The position numbers and the translations under genes were made by a program. A stretch of DNA of 64,000 bases from an uncultured Acetobacteroides sp. Its GTDB lineage: Bacteria > Bacteroidota > Bacteroidia > Bacteroidales > ZOR0009. This document shows, piece by piece, positions 34,616-43,757 of the stretch; position 1 is the stretch's first letter, and each line of letters opens with the position of its first letter. The DNA is taken from NCBI RefSeq assembly GCF_963678165.1, contig NZ_OY782755.1:2232001-2296000 (forward strand). Direction: 5' to 3'. The notes beneath the pieces were generated by a model. It ran no database searches and was not told the DNA's origin. It saw nothing but the letters and a program-made list of their open reading frames with translations.

Positions 34616-35815
34616 ATGAATAGATTTAATTTGGCCGTTTTAATTTTTATTGGTTTGACAGGGGTTTCATTTGCTCAGTCAAACAGCAAGGGGTACCCCT
34701 TTACGCTACAGGGAAAAATCATAGGGAAAGATTCCGGAAAAATCAAGCTGATATATAATAGAAAGTCTGAGTGTATTCGTGATTCAGCTACCATAAAAAA
34801 TGGAGAGTTTGTTTTTGAGGGATATATTTCGGAACCCGTAAAGGCCGACATTATTGGAGAGCAACGAAATCACTTTGAAGGAGATCCAAATTTTGCAACA
34901 ATATATCTGGAACCTGGAAATATGCAAATAACTCTCGAAGCTGAAAAATTTGGAGAACTTAAGCTGACCGGTTCTAAAGCTCAGGAGGAATACTCCGAAT
35001 TATACCAGATGAAGAAACCAATAGTAATGCGTGATGCGGGAATGGGTATAAGATTTAAAAGTCTTAGTGATAGCATAAAAAGTATAACGGATAAAGATTT
35101 ACTGAAAAAGCTGGAGAGTGCTCGTGACGAATTGTTTCAACAGCATGTTCGGCTACCAATGCAATTAGCGCCAATAGAAAAAGACTTTATTATCAAGCAT
35201 CCAAACTCCTATGTCTCTTCCGAACTACTGTGGAATTTTTGCATCGGTGAGAAAATACCTCTTGATTCGATAAAATTGCTATACAATAGTTTGAATAAAA
35301 GGATTCAGAATAGCATTAAGGGACAAATAGTAAGAGACAATATATCGAGAAAGGAAAAAAGCATTATTGGCACTACAGCACCAGACTTTAAGACTAAAGA
35401 CTTACACCAACAAACCGTGACTCTTTCTCAGTTTAGAGCGAAAAACGTTGTTCTGCTTGATTTTTGGGCTAGCTGGTGCAGCAGCTGTAGAGCGGCAACG
35501 CCTTTTGTGAATGGGCTGTATGAAAGATATCATTCCAAAGGCTTGGAAATTGTTGCTATTAGTGTTGATAAGGATCAGGAGAAATGGGTATCTGCAATTA
35601 AAAATGGTAGAACTGATATGTGGCACCACGTATCCACAGCAAGAAGTTTCTCTGATAAAGCGGAGAATGACACTAATGAAAACATTGCAGATAAGTATGC
35701 TGCAAATGGCTTCCCGACATATGTATTAATCGATAAGGAAGGTAAGATTGTTGGGCGATGGCTTGGATTGAGTAAAGAAGAGCTTGAGGCAAAACTTTCA
35801 GAACTTTTAAAGTGA
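34616..35815 (+). CDS. Exported TlpA/AhpC-like thiol-disulfide oxidoreductase with DUF4369 domain
   Basis: 399 residues with a Sec signal peptide (cleavage near SFAQ, about 20). The N-terminal beta domain (about 30-120, FTLQGKIIGKDSGKIKL) is of the DUF4369 type, followed by a helical linker. The C-terminal thioredoxin-fold domain begins GTTAPDFKTKDL (about 252) and carries the redox motif WASWC-SS-C, with cis-Pro in GFPTYVLID. It probably reduces or isomerises disulfides in the periplasm. Such proteins are abundant in Bacteroidota. It stands alone between repeat-containing spacers. Confidence 0.9.
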   Translation: MNRFNLAVLIFIGLTGVSFAQSNSKGYPFTLQGKIIGKDSGKIKLIYNRKSECIRDSATIKNGEFVFEGYISEPVKADIIGEQRNHFEGDPNFATIYLEPGNMQITLEAEKFGELKLTGSKAQEEYSELYQMKKPIVMRDAGMGIRFKSLSDSIKSITDKDLLKKLESARDELFQQHVRLPMQLAPIEKDFIIKHPNSYVSSELLWNFCIGEKIPLDSIKLLYNSLNKRIQNSIKGQIVRDNISRKEKSIIGTTAPDFKTKDLHQQTVTLSQFRAKNVVLLDFWASWCSSCRAATPFVNGLYERYHSKGLEIVAISVDKDQEKWVSAIKNGRTDMWHHVSTARSFSDKAENDTNENIADKYAANGFPTYVLIDKEGKIVGRWLGLSKEELEAKLSELLK

Positions 35816-36237
35816 GACTAGCTAAAAGCGTCGGCCTCAGCGGGAGCGAGGCTGTGCTTTGTTCGTGTCTATCCAAACAGGCTGTAGCTTGAAGAACAAG
35901 AGATGGTAGATGTTAATTCATTTTAGCAAATCATCCCAGTTTTAGATGTAATGTTAGCTAATGGTAGCGACAGTGTCTTTCAACAGTTTCATTTTATTCC
36001 ACTTATAGGTATCCATTATAAAGAAAATCAAGGCCGTTAAAATCGGATCAATGCCCAAATTTTACTATTCCTAATTATTTGCAGGGTAAATTTAGAGTAG
36101 TTAAGAAAAATATTATTAATATTATGGCGGGTTTAGTACCGGAAGCGAATGCGCGCTGAATAGCAGCCGTAAGCTTCTACAACTTGGAAGGGCACTGTTG
36201 GACTACATCATTTATTTAGATTTAAAACAGGAATAAA
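35816..36237. other. Gene-free stretch with a diverged repeat copy
   Basis: A segment at about 35853-35902 (TTTGTTCGTGTCTATCCAAA and following bases) resembles the repeats at 34.3 and 34.4 kb. The remainder is AT-rich with no recognised gene, RNA or exact promoter box. Confidence 0.4.
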
Positions 36238-38064
36238 ATGGAGTTTGATTGCCGTTTAGCGAGCATTAATGAGTTGGAAGTACTCGAAGGCTTAAGTGTT
36301 CGTGCTTGTAATGTATGCATGAATGCACAGCTGAAGAACCTTTCGGAAATAGTAAGCTACTACACCAAGTTCGGTAACTTTTTGCGCATCAGGAATTGTG
36401 GAAAAAGAACCAATAACGAGCTCGTAACGCTATGCCTTAAGTATAGGCCAATGCTAAACGGCATTCCTTTGCCTGATAATGTAAATGTAGAAGAGTTGGC
36501 TCCTGAAGACAACGCCGTTAGTGGGTTGTTCGCAGAGGTTGAGCTGCTTTCGCAATCGCAGGTTGATGTGCTAAACCTCTACATCATCTACTTATTCCTT
36601 GGGTTGACGGGCCGATCATCAATGGCTTTAAGGGGTGTTCTTCGCGACGATTTGAGCTTGAAAAATGTATGGGATAGCCTGGTGCAAGCTGACTTTAATC
36701 CACAACACATCGTGCGAAGCAGAACCAAGTCATTTCAGGAAATCGTAAAGGTGATATCCGCCATTAAAGCGCAGGTTCATCACCTCGAGGGGCAAGATGG
36801 AATCCTGCTGCTGGATGATGATTTCCAGCGGTTGGGTAGCGGCGCATTTTGTCTTTCTGATACCGACTCCACAACTAGCAGTAGCATCACTGGTATTCGC
36901 ATTTTTAGCCTGCTAAACCAGCTGATAGAAGCTGGATGTGTATTTCCTCCACTCGAAAAGGCAGTGTTTACGGGTTGCCTTGTTTGCTATACGGATGAGA
37001 AATGGAAAACCTTGGCGGAGCTGAGTGAGCGCCTAGGCTTGTCTAAAGAGAGGGTGCGGCAGATTCGCGAAGAGGTATATAGCCGGCTCCTAGAGGTGCT
37101 CTTTTATTTCAGAACGCTTGCCCCAAATGTAGCGGTTCAGTATGGATTAGATGCTGCTAAGCCTTGTATTGCTATTGACGAAACCTTTGTTAGGGAGATA
37201 AACAGGAGTGAGGGAACATCCTTCAGTTCTCAATTTATAGGGAAGGTGCTATCCGTAATTCTATCCGATCGGTTGGTATTGCTTGGCGATGAATTTGATG
37301 CCTACTACAATAAGCATTTAAAGGAGGGCTACCATTGGAAGAGGCCGTACCTCATTCAACAGCAGTATGCGCATGCCTACGATTTTTCGATGCTAGTTGA
37401 TCACGCAAGCGCTCAGGCAAAAATGTCTAGGTCAAATACCATTCCTATTCACCTTATGGGCGGCATTTCTTCGCTGCTTAAAGAGGAGCGCTTGGGTAAG
37501 CAGAATGAGATTGTAGCGGTGATTGAATTTTTACTGTATAACGAGGCAGGTTTAACCATCGATCAGCACAGGAATATTGTTATCAACAGGAATGTTCCCA
37601 AAAATGAGACCGATTACATTTGCGAGATACTGGAAGAGCTTAGGCGTCCTGCAAATGCCGATGAGCTTTACGATAAGCTGAGAGAACGATGCCCCGATTC
37701 AACGATATCTATGGATAACCTGCGTAGCCGTTGTCAATGGGATTGGCGTATGATATTCTTCGGAAAAAGCAGCACGTACGGTTTGAAGGCTTGGGATGAC
37801 GAGCAAAACATGAAGGGAGGCTCAATCCGCGATATAGTTGAAGAATATCTTCGGCAGTATGACGAACCCAAGCACTTGGATGATATTACCCAGCATGTGC
37901 TGCTGTATCGGAATATCGATAAAAAAACAATCTCAGCGAATTTGCAGCTGGAAAATAGCAATCGCTTCAAATTTTTCGGCCGTCAAATGTGGGGGCTTTC
38001 CACGAAAGTGTATGCCCGATGCAAATACTGCAAAAGCAACATTCTGAAGATGAGATTTGGCTAG
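36238..38064 (+). CDS. Putative transcription-related protein: RpoA-CTD-like, sigma-region-4-like and HARE-like domains
   Basis: 608 residues, soluble, without signal peptide. Residues about 13-70 (LEGLSVRACNVCMNAQLKNL, then LRIRNCGKRTNNEL) match the helix-hairpin-helix pattern of the RNA polymerase alpha C-terminal domain. Residues about 255-285 (TLAELSERLGLSKERVRQIR) match the helix-turn-helix of sigma-70 region 4. Residues about 455-520 and 526-590 resemble winged-helix HARE-type modules (SIRDIVEEYLRQYDEPKHL, ending RFKFFGRQMWGLS). The last residues hold C-KY-C. The combination suggests an RNA-polymerase- or promoter-associated regulator, perhaps in a stress or mobile-element context. Domain matches are by eye and the function is unknown. 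Confidence 0.7.
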   Translation: MEFDCRLASINELEVLEGLSVRACNVCMNAQLKNLSEIVSYYTKFGNFLRIRNCGKRTNNELVTLCLKYRPMLNGIPLPDNVNVEELAPEDNAVSGLFAEVELLSQSQVDVLNLYIIYLFLGLTGRSSMALRGVLRDDLSLKNVWDSLVQADFNPQHIVRSRTKSFQEIVKVISAIKAQVHHLEGQDGILLLDDDFQRLGSGAFCLSDTDSTTSSSITGIRIFSLLNQLIEAGCVFPPLEKAVFTGCLVCYTDEKWKTLAELSERLGLSKERVRQIREEVYSRLLEVLFYFRTLAPNVAVQYGLDAAKPCIAIDETFVREINRSEGTSFSSQFIGKVLSVILSDRLVLLGDEFDAYYNKHLKEGYHWKRPYLIQQQYAHAYDFSMLVDHASAQAKMSRSNTIPIHLMGGISSLLKEERLGKQNEIVAVIEFLLYNEAGLTIDQHRNIVINRNVPKNETDYICEILEELRRPANADELYDKLRERCPDSTISMDNLRSRCQWDWRMIFFGKSSTYGLKAWDDEQNMKGGSIRDIVEEYLRQYDEPKHLDDITQHVLLYRNIDKKTISANLQLENSNRFKFFGRQMWGLSTKVYARCKYCKSNILKMRFG

Positions 38065-38335
38065 GTGGTATTTCAACGAAGAGGTGGCGCGTCGGGTTAA
38101 GGCGTGGCATTCATCCTAACAGAACCGAGATTGCTGAAGAAGAGTTGGCAGATGCATGGGTTACACGATAGAGATTCCCGTTTTACGATTCTATAAATGC
38201 TGTATATGCCTATATGCGAGTTTTGTAAAGCGATTGCTTGTATATTGCACAAATGTGCTTGCTTTTAAATGTGAATTAGTCGGCAGTTGTTTGGGGTGAT
38301 TTATTGTTTAACCGTTAAACTAAAATATTGAATTC

Positions 38336-39421
38336 ATGGCTATTCGAAAATCGTATTTGCTGCTCCTTGTTTTGGGGCTTCTGCTTGTGGGGAACAAATC
38401 GTACTCGCAAGCCGATAAGGATTCGTCGGTAGTTTACTTTACCGAGGATATATCGCCCGCCGGGGTTATGAAGGTATTTCAGCATGTAAAAGATCGTGTA
38501 AAAGGCAACGTGGGTATAAAGGTGCACTTCGGCGAAGATGGGAACGATTACTTTGTGCCAGCAACGATGGTTGAGCCGCTTTGCAAGGTTCTAAATGCTA
38601 CCCTTATCGAAACAAACGTTGCCTACAAAGGTCGTCGTAGTAAGACGGCTACCCATATAGAGCTTGCGCACGACCATGGATTTACGTTTGCGCCAATCGA
38701 TATCCTAGATGAGGGAGGAACCTTAAGCTTACCCATTACGGGAGGAACCCGCTTTAAAACAGCATTGATCGGAAAGAATATTGAGAAGTACGAAACCATA
38801 ATATACTTTACTCACTTTAAGGGCCATGGGGCTGCAGGCTTTGGTGGTTGTATCAAAAATGTGTCGATGGGAATGGCAGTCCCGAAAGGAAAGCGAGCAA
38901 TGCACTTCAACAACTTTCCTAAAGCAGACAGCAGCAAGTGTATTGGCTGCGGCGATTGTGTTAACGACTGTCCTGTGAATGCTATTACCCTAAACCCGCT
39001 GAAGATTGATAAGGAGAAGTGCATCGGGTGCGGCAAGTGCATCTCAACCTGCCATAACGGGGCCATTACCAAGCCCGATGATGAGGAGCAAACAAAGCGC
39101 TTCCTCGAAGGGTTGGTAGAGTACGCCAAGCCGGTAGTGGAGATGAAAAACTCCATCTACTTCAATATCGTAATCAACGTATCTCCAAGTTGCGACTGCA
39201 TGGGCAATCCTGGAAAGCCCTTCATTCCCAATATCGGTATTTTGGTATCTACGGATATTGTTGCCATCGAAGCCGCTGCTCACGATCTTGTAGACAAGGC
39301 GCATCATTGCAACGACGCCTTCCTAAAGGTTAACTCGGTAAGCGGAAAGCGTCAAATCGAATATGCCTACCAATTGGGAATGGGGAATTTGAAGTATAAA
39401 TTGGTTAATATTGATAGGTGA
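38336..39421 (+). CDS. DUF362 / [4Fe-4S] ferredoxin-domain protein with signal peptide
   Basis: 361 residues. The N-terminus (MAIRKSYLLLLVLGLLLVGN, then SYSQ) is a Sec-type signal peptide without a twin-arginine motif. The DUF362 domain follows (about 35-190). Two ferredoxin motifs come next: CIGCGDCVNDCP (about 202-213) and CIGCGKCISTCH (about 229-240), the second with His in place of the usual Pro. A C-terminal DUF362 continuation contains SPSCDCMGNPGKPF. Exported Fe-S proteins usually use the Tat pathway, so the Sec-like signal is odd. Function is unknown; a redox role at the envelope is inferred. Confidence 0.85.
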   Translation: MAIRKSYLLLLVLGLLLVGNKSYSQADKDSSVVYFTEDISPAGVMKVFQHVKDRVKGNVGIKVHFGEDGNDYFVPATMVEPLCKVLNATLIETNVAYKGRRSKTATHIELAHDHGFTFAPIDILDEGGTLSLPITGGTRFKTALIGKNIEKYETIIYFTHFKGHGAAGFGGCIKNVSMGMAVPKGKRAMHFNNFPKADSSKCIGCGDCVNDCPVNAITLNPLKIDKEKCIGCGKCISTCHNGAITKPDDEEQTKRFLEGLVEYAKPVVEMKNSIYFNIVINVSPSCDCMGNPGKPFIPNIGILVSTDIVAIEAAAHDLVDKAHHCNDAFLKVNSVSGKRQIEYAYQLGMGNLKYKLVNIDR

Positions 39422-39546
39422 AAATCGTATATTGGCTGTAACCAGGTTGCTGCTTAGTGGAGCACTTAGAAAGGAGGGGATTGGACAGCCCTGTTTGGTC
39501 ACCGTTAGCTGCATTGCTCAATATAGTTTACTAAATAAAAACCGCG

Positions 39547-40119
39547 ATGAAAAAGATTAAACTGGGACTGTTTGTTCTGGCCCTTTTTTGTATAAAGGCG
39601 CCCGCTTTCGCTCAAGGATTCACCCCTCCAGCAGATTCTAATGCTGTTGTTTACTTCGTTAGGGTGTCAAATTTTGGCTTTGCCGTTTCGTTCGAGTATT
39701 TCGACAACGATAAGTTTATCGGTATATTCAAAGGGAAGAACTACATGCGCTACGAGTGCCCTGCAGGCGAACGCCTGCTCTGGGCATCGTCGGAGGATAA
39801 GGAGTTTTTAAGGTGTAACTTAAAGGCCGGAGAAACTTACATCGTTTTAGTTAATATCGAAATGGGCGCATGGAAGGCCCGAATAGGCTTAGAGCCAATT
39901 ACGGCCGACCACAAGGTGTTTGAGCGAGCCAAAGAGCTGGTGCTGGCGCAAAAACCTGTAGAAACACCTACTGATAAGATTCAGTCGACACAGAAGAAGC
40001 TCGAAGAGAGAGGCTTCATCGAGAATATCATGAAAAGGTATGAGGCCGAATGGAAAAACGCGAAGAATACGAAGGTGATTAGCGAGGATATGTTTATCCC
40101 GAAGGATAAGCTGAAGTAA
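39547..40119 (+). CDS. Exported DUF2846-like protein
   Basis: 190 residues with a signal peptide (cleavage near AFAQ, about 23). The first half (AVVYFVRVSNFGFAVSFEYF, then NYMRYECPAGERLLWASSED) fits the short beta-sandwich DUF2846 family. The C-terminal third is a charged helix (about 130-190). No function is known. A perfect terminator follows. Confidence 0.65.
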   Translation: MKKIKLGLFVLALFCIKAPAFAQGFTPPADSNAVVYFVRVSNFGFAVSFEYFDNDKFIGIFKGKNYMRYECPAGERLLWASSEDKEFLRCNLKAGETYIVLVNIEMGAWKARIGLEPITADHKVFERAKELVLAQKPVETPTDKIQSTQKKLEERGFIENIMKRYEAEWKNAKNTKVISEDMFIPKDKLK

Positions 40120-40137
40120 CTCATTTCCAGTTATAGC

Positions 40138-40169
40138 ATCGTGGCCGAGCAATCGGCCACGATTTTTTT
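40138..40169 (+). terminator. Rho-independent terminator after the DUF2846-like gene
   Basis: A perfect 11-bp stem (ATCGTGGCCGA with TCGGCCACGAT) and a GCAA loop are followed by six T. Confidence 0.88.
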
Positions 40170-40424
40170 GCGCTGTACAATTTGTCTGCTAGGCACCATT
40201 GAATAGGAAAAGCCGTTGCGATATATCAAATGCTAGCAGCGAAGCTGGCGAAAGGTGAGAACCTAGATAAAGTTCGAAGCCCGATTTCCTGAAATATGAC
40301 GGTTGCCTAAAACCTAAGCTGAGCAGTTGGGGGCGTTCGCTTAAGAAAACGAGGCGCTGGTTGAATAAATTTTCACCTGCATTTAGCCGCATTTATATTT
40401 AGCATGTAATTAACTCATGTAGAT

Positions 40425-42251
40425 ATGAAAACACGGCTATTTGTAGTTTTAATCATGGCTTGCTTGCTTTCAGCATTCTCCTGCTCGAAGGGTAGTGGTG
40501 ATGACGAGATTATTCCTGGAGGCGGGAATGGAAGCGTTAATGCTTCCGATATTGATAACAACTTTCAGTGCAACTCTAAGAGTGTGAGTTACCCTAACTC
40601 GGTGGTTATAACCTTCGACTCGTCAACAGGAACGGCGGTTGTTGCCAATGCAATGTCGGCTAACGGGGTTACCGCTACTGTAAAGAATGGTTATGTTACC
40701 GTGGTATCCACAACCTCGTCGGAGGTGAACTATGTGGTATCGGGTACCATCAACGGTGGCGGCGTAAAGATCTATAGTGATGCCGACTTTAACCTTATTC
40801 TTAATGGGACCAACATTGTTAGCTCCGATGGTAGCGCCATCAACATCCAGTCGAAAAAGAAGGCGAATATCACCCTGCTAGATGGAACAAACAACCGTCT
40901 AATCGATGGCACCACCTACTCCGATAATAGCGAGGATATGAAGGGAACGCTCTTCAGCGAAGGTGCTATTGCCATTACAGGTCAAGGAACGCTTTATACA
41001 AAGAGCAATGCTAAGCATGCCATTTGTAGCGATGACGACATTACAATCACTTCGGGAACTATCACGGTTGCTTCCTCAGCAAAAGATGCCATACACGGTA
41101 AGGGCGTAAAGGTTGCAGGTGGAGCCTTGGTGCTTACAGCTTCTAGCGATTGTATAGAGTCGGAGGATGGCAGTTTCGAAATGAGCAGCGGCTCGCTTGT
41201 TGCTAATGCTGTAGGCAAGGGGGGTAAAGGCATAAAGGCAGATACCGATATTAGCATTACAGGTGGAACTGTCACCATAAAGGCAACCGGCGATGCCTAC
41301 TACGACTCCGACGATAAGGATATTTCATCTCCTGCATGTATTCATTGTAGCAGTAACCTCACCATTTCGGGAACTGCCAATATTAATCTAAGCGCTACAG
41401 GTAAGGCTGGTAAGGGAATTAGTGTTGATGGTACGTTGGATATCAAGGGAGGAGTTTTAAGTGTTTCGACAACAGGTGCTTCGTTTGTTTACAGCAATAC
41501 GCTTGACTCTTCGGCTAAGGCAATAAAGGCAGATGGAGTTATTACTATATCAGCAGGCAATATTACGGTAAGCACCACCCAGGATGGTTCGGAAGGAATT
41601 GAGAGCAAGAGCAAGATATACATTAACGGTGGCAATATAGAAATTACCGCTTACGACGATTGCATAAATGCTACCAGCTACATCGAAATTAATGGAGGTA
41701 CCATATTCTGCAGCGCTTCCAATAACGACGGTATCGATTCGAATGGAACGATTACCATCAATGGGGGAACTGTTGTTTCGTATGGAACGAACGTTCCAGA
41801 AGAGGGCTTAGATTGCGATAGCAATACCTTTAAGATTACAGGAGGAACTGTAATTGGAATAGGTGGAGCCTCTAGTACTCCAACCGCATCGGTTTGCACG
41901 CAACGATGTCTGCTCTATGGAACATCAGGGAGCACAATAAGTAATTACTTGCGAGTAGAAGATGGCTCGGGTAACGAGGTTCTTACCTTTAAGTTGGGAC
42001 GAACCTATAGCAACAACCTTACCTTCTGCATCTCTTCGCCCAAGCTACAGGCTTCTACTACCTATCAAATCTATACGGGTGGAAGTGTAAGTGGAGGTAC
42101 CGATTTCCATGGTTTATTAACAGGTGCTACATACACAAAGGGTAGCTCTCTTACTTCATTTACAACCTCTAGTATGGTAACAACAGTTGGCTCTACTGGC
42201 GGTGGTCCTGGAGGAGGGCCTGGAGGACCTGGTGGCCCCGGAGGTTTTTAG
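40425..42251 (+). CDS. DUF4353 beta-helix lipoprotein, carbohydrate-binding type
   Basis: 608 residues. A lipobox at AFSC (about 17-20) predicts a lipid-anchored envelope protein. The body is a long right-handed beta-helix-like repeat with many ITSGTIT, INGGNIEI and NNDGIDSNG turns. It is recognised as DUF4353, annotated 'carbohydrate-binding domain-containing'. The last residues are a Gly/Pro tail (GGGPGGGPGG and on). The family often neighbours VTC and DUF4956 genes, as it does here. A binding or scaffold role at the cell surface is inferred. Confidence 0.85.
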   Translation: MKTRLFVVLIMACLLSAFSCSKGSGDDEIIPGGGNGSVNASDIDNNFQCNSKSVSYPNSVVITFDSSTGTAVVANAMSANGVTATVKNGYVTVVSTTSSEVNYVVSGTINGGGVKIYSDADFNLILNGTNIVSSDGSAINIQSKKKANITLLDGTNNRLIDGTTYSDNSEDMKGTLFSEGAIAITGQGTLYTKSNAKHAICSDDDITITSGTITVASSAKDAIHGKGVKVAGGALVLTASSDCIESEDGSFEMSSGSLVANAVGKGGKGIKADTDISITGGTVTIKATGDAYYDSDDKDISSPACIHCSSNLTISGTANINLSATGKAGKGISVDGTLDIKGGVLSVSTTGASFVYSNTLDSSAKAIKADGVITISAGNITVSTTQDGSEGIESKSKIYINGGNIEITAYDDCINATSYIEINGGTIFCSASNNDGIDSNGTITINGGTVVSYGTNVPEEGLDCDSNTFKITGGTVIGIGGASSTPTASVCTQRCLLYGTSGSTISNYLRVEDGSGNEVLTFKLGRTYSNNLTFCISSPKLQASTTYQIYTGGSVSGGTDFHGLLTGATYTKGSSLTSFTTSSMVTTVGSTGGGPGGGPGGPGGPGGF

Positions 42252-42278
42252 CGTTTAAATCCTAGGTAATACTTGCAG

Positions 42279-43016
42279 ATGAATACACAGCAATTTGCCC
42301 CTATTTCGTTGTGCGAGATGCAGGATGTAAGGCTTATGAACAGGGTGGATACCAAGTATGCACTCTGTTCTGCCCAACTCAACGACATTCTTGCCAACCT
42401 ATCTGATAGCTATAGGATACAGACTATTGATGAGGTTATGGTTGCTAGCTATCGAACCGTATACTTAGATACACCTTTGCTCGATATGTATATGCTTCAC
42501 CATAACGGCAAGAAGGAAAGGCAAAAGGTACGTCTAAGAGAGTATGTAGATTCCGATTTGGCGTGGTTCGAAATCAAGCAGAAGAATAACCACGGACGTA
42601 CTAATAAAAAGCGTATTCAGTTAGCCTCTTTCAATGTTTATGCAACACGCGAATCGGAGGAGCTTATTAGAAGCAACTCGCAGTATGCGCTAAACGATCT
42701 TTTACCGCAGTTGGGTAACTCCTTTAAGCGGATTACGCTTGTAAACTATGCACTAACCGAAAGGGTTACAATCGACACTGGCATTTGCTTTGATAACTTC
42801 CGTACAGGAATACATTCCGATTTGGGATCGCTGTCGGTGGTAGAGGTCAAGCAATCGGGCGCTAGCTATTCGGCAATAAAGGAGGAGTTCTTTAATCGGA
42901 GAATTCATCCGTTGAATCTTAGCAAGTACTGTATAGGTACGGTATTAACCGACCATCAGATTAAAAGCAATCGCTTTAAGACAAAGCTAAATGCCTTAAG
43001 CAAGATTGCAAATTAG
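42279..43016 (+). CDS. VTC-domain polyphosphate polymerase-like protein
   Basis: 245 residues from the ATG at 42279 (a TTG at 42273 adds two). The fold is that of the triphosphate-tunnel catalytic domain of yeast VTC4, which makes polyphosphate from NTP. Supporting motifs are NRVDTKYAL near the start, RQKVRLREY (the RxKxRxR basic strand), WFEIKQK and SVVEVKQSG. There is no SPX domain or membrane segment. It is 27 bases after the DUF4353 gene. Polymerase activity in this bacterial group is plausible but not shown by sequence alone. Confidence 0.88.
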   Translation: MNTQQFAPISLCEMQDVRLMNRVDTKYALCSAQLNDILANLSDSYRIQTIDEVMVASYRTVYLDTPLLDMYMLHHNGKKERQKVRLREYVDSDLAWFEIKQKNNHGRTNKKRIQLASFNVYATRESEELIRSNSQYALNDLLPQLGNSFKRITLVNYALTERVTIDTGICFDNFRTGIHSDLGSLSVVEVKQSGASYSAIKEEFFNRRIHPLNLSKYCIGTVLTDHQIKSNRFKTKLNALSKIAN

Positions 43017-43042
43017 TATCTAATTTCAACAGTAGATTTATT

Positions 43043-43720
43043 ATGAATCTTTCAACAATACTTTCAGAATTGGCTTCGGTTCCCGCTATCCCGTCTTGCA
43101 AGATGTGGGAGTTGCTGGTTCGTTTCTTCTTTAACTTCGTAGTGGTTCAGCTGGTAATTCACTTCTTTTACTACCCTAAGAGTAGAAGAAGAGATTACTA
43201 CTTCACCTTTTCGCTGATAAACGTTAGCGTATTTATGCTGATATTCCTGCTGGGGAATATCGATCTAAAGATTGGCTTCGCCTTGGGGGTGTTTGGGATC
43301 TTTAGCATTGTTCGCTATAGAACAGAAACGGTTCCTATTCGCGAGATGACCTATCTTTTTCTTATCATCTCTATTTCGGTAATCAATGCTCTTTCCGTCC
43401 AAATTAACTGGACTGTGCTGTTGCTTGCCAATCTGCTAATCGTGCTCGTTGTTGCATTAATGGAAAGCGAACGCTGGCTAAGCCATACTGGCTGCAAGCT
43501 GGTAAAATACGATAAGATAGCACTGATTACTCCATATAAGCGCGAGGAGCTAATTGCTGACTTAACCGAACGTACAGGTCTTCCTATTATTCGTGTTGAA
43601 GTAGGTCATATCGACTTTTTGAGCGATGCTACCATGCTAAAGGTGTACTACCGAGCGGATAGCCGTGAGCCAAACTCGGTTGATAAGCTTACTAAAATGC
43701 CTAACGGAGAATTGCTATAA
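43043..43720 (+). CDS. DUF4956 membrane protein
   Basis: 225 residues with about four to five transmembrane helices in the first 150 residues (WELLVRFFFNFVVVQLVIHF and on) and a soluble C-terminal domain ending KLTKMPNGELL. The motif GVFGIFSIVRYRTETVPIREMTYLF is diagnostic of DUF4956. It commonly occurs next to VTC-domain genes, where it may export or anchor the polymer; this is inference. It lies 26 bases after the VTC gene. Confidence 0.9.
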   Translation: MNLSTILSELASVPAIPSCKMWELLVRFFFNFVVVQLVIHFFYYPKSRRRDYYFTFSLINVSVFMLIFLLGNIDLKIGFALGVFGIFSIVRYRTETVPIREMTYLFLIISISVINALSVQINWTVLLLANLLIVLVVALMESERWLSHTGCKLVKYDKIALITPYKREELIADLTERTGLPIIRVEVGHIDFLSDATMLKVYYRADSREPNSVDKLTKMPNGELL

Positions 43721-43757
43721 AATTCCCCCTTTTAATGAGAACACAAATTACTTTAGG

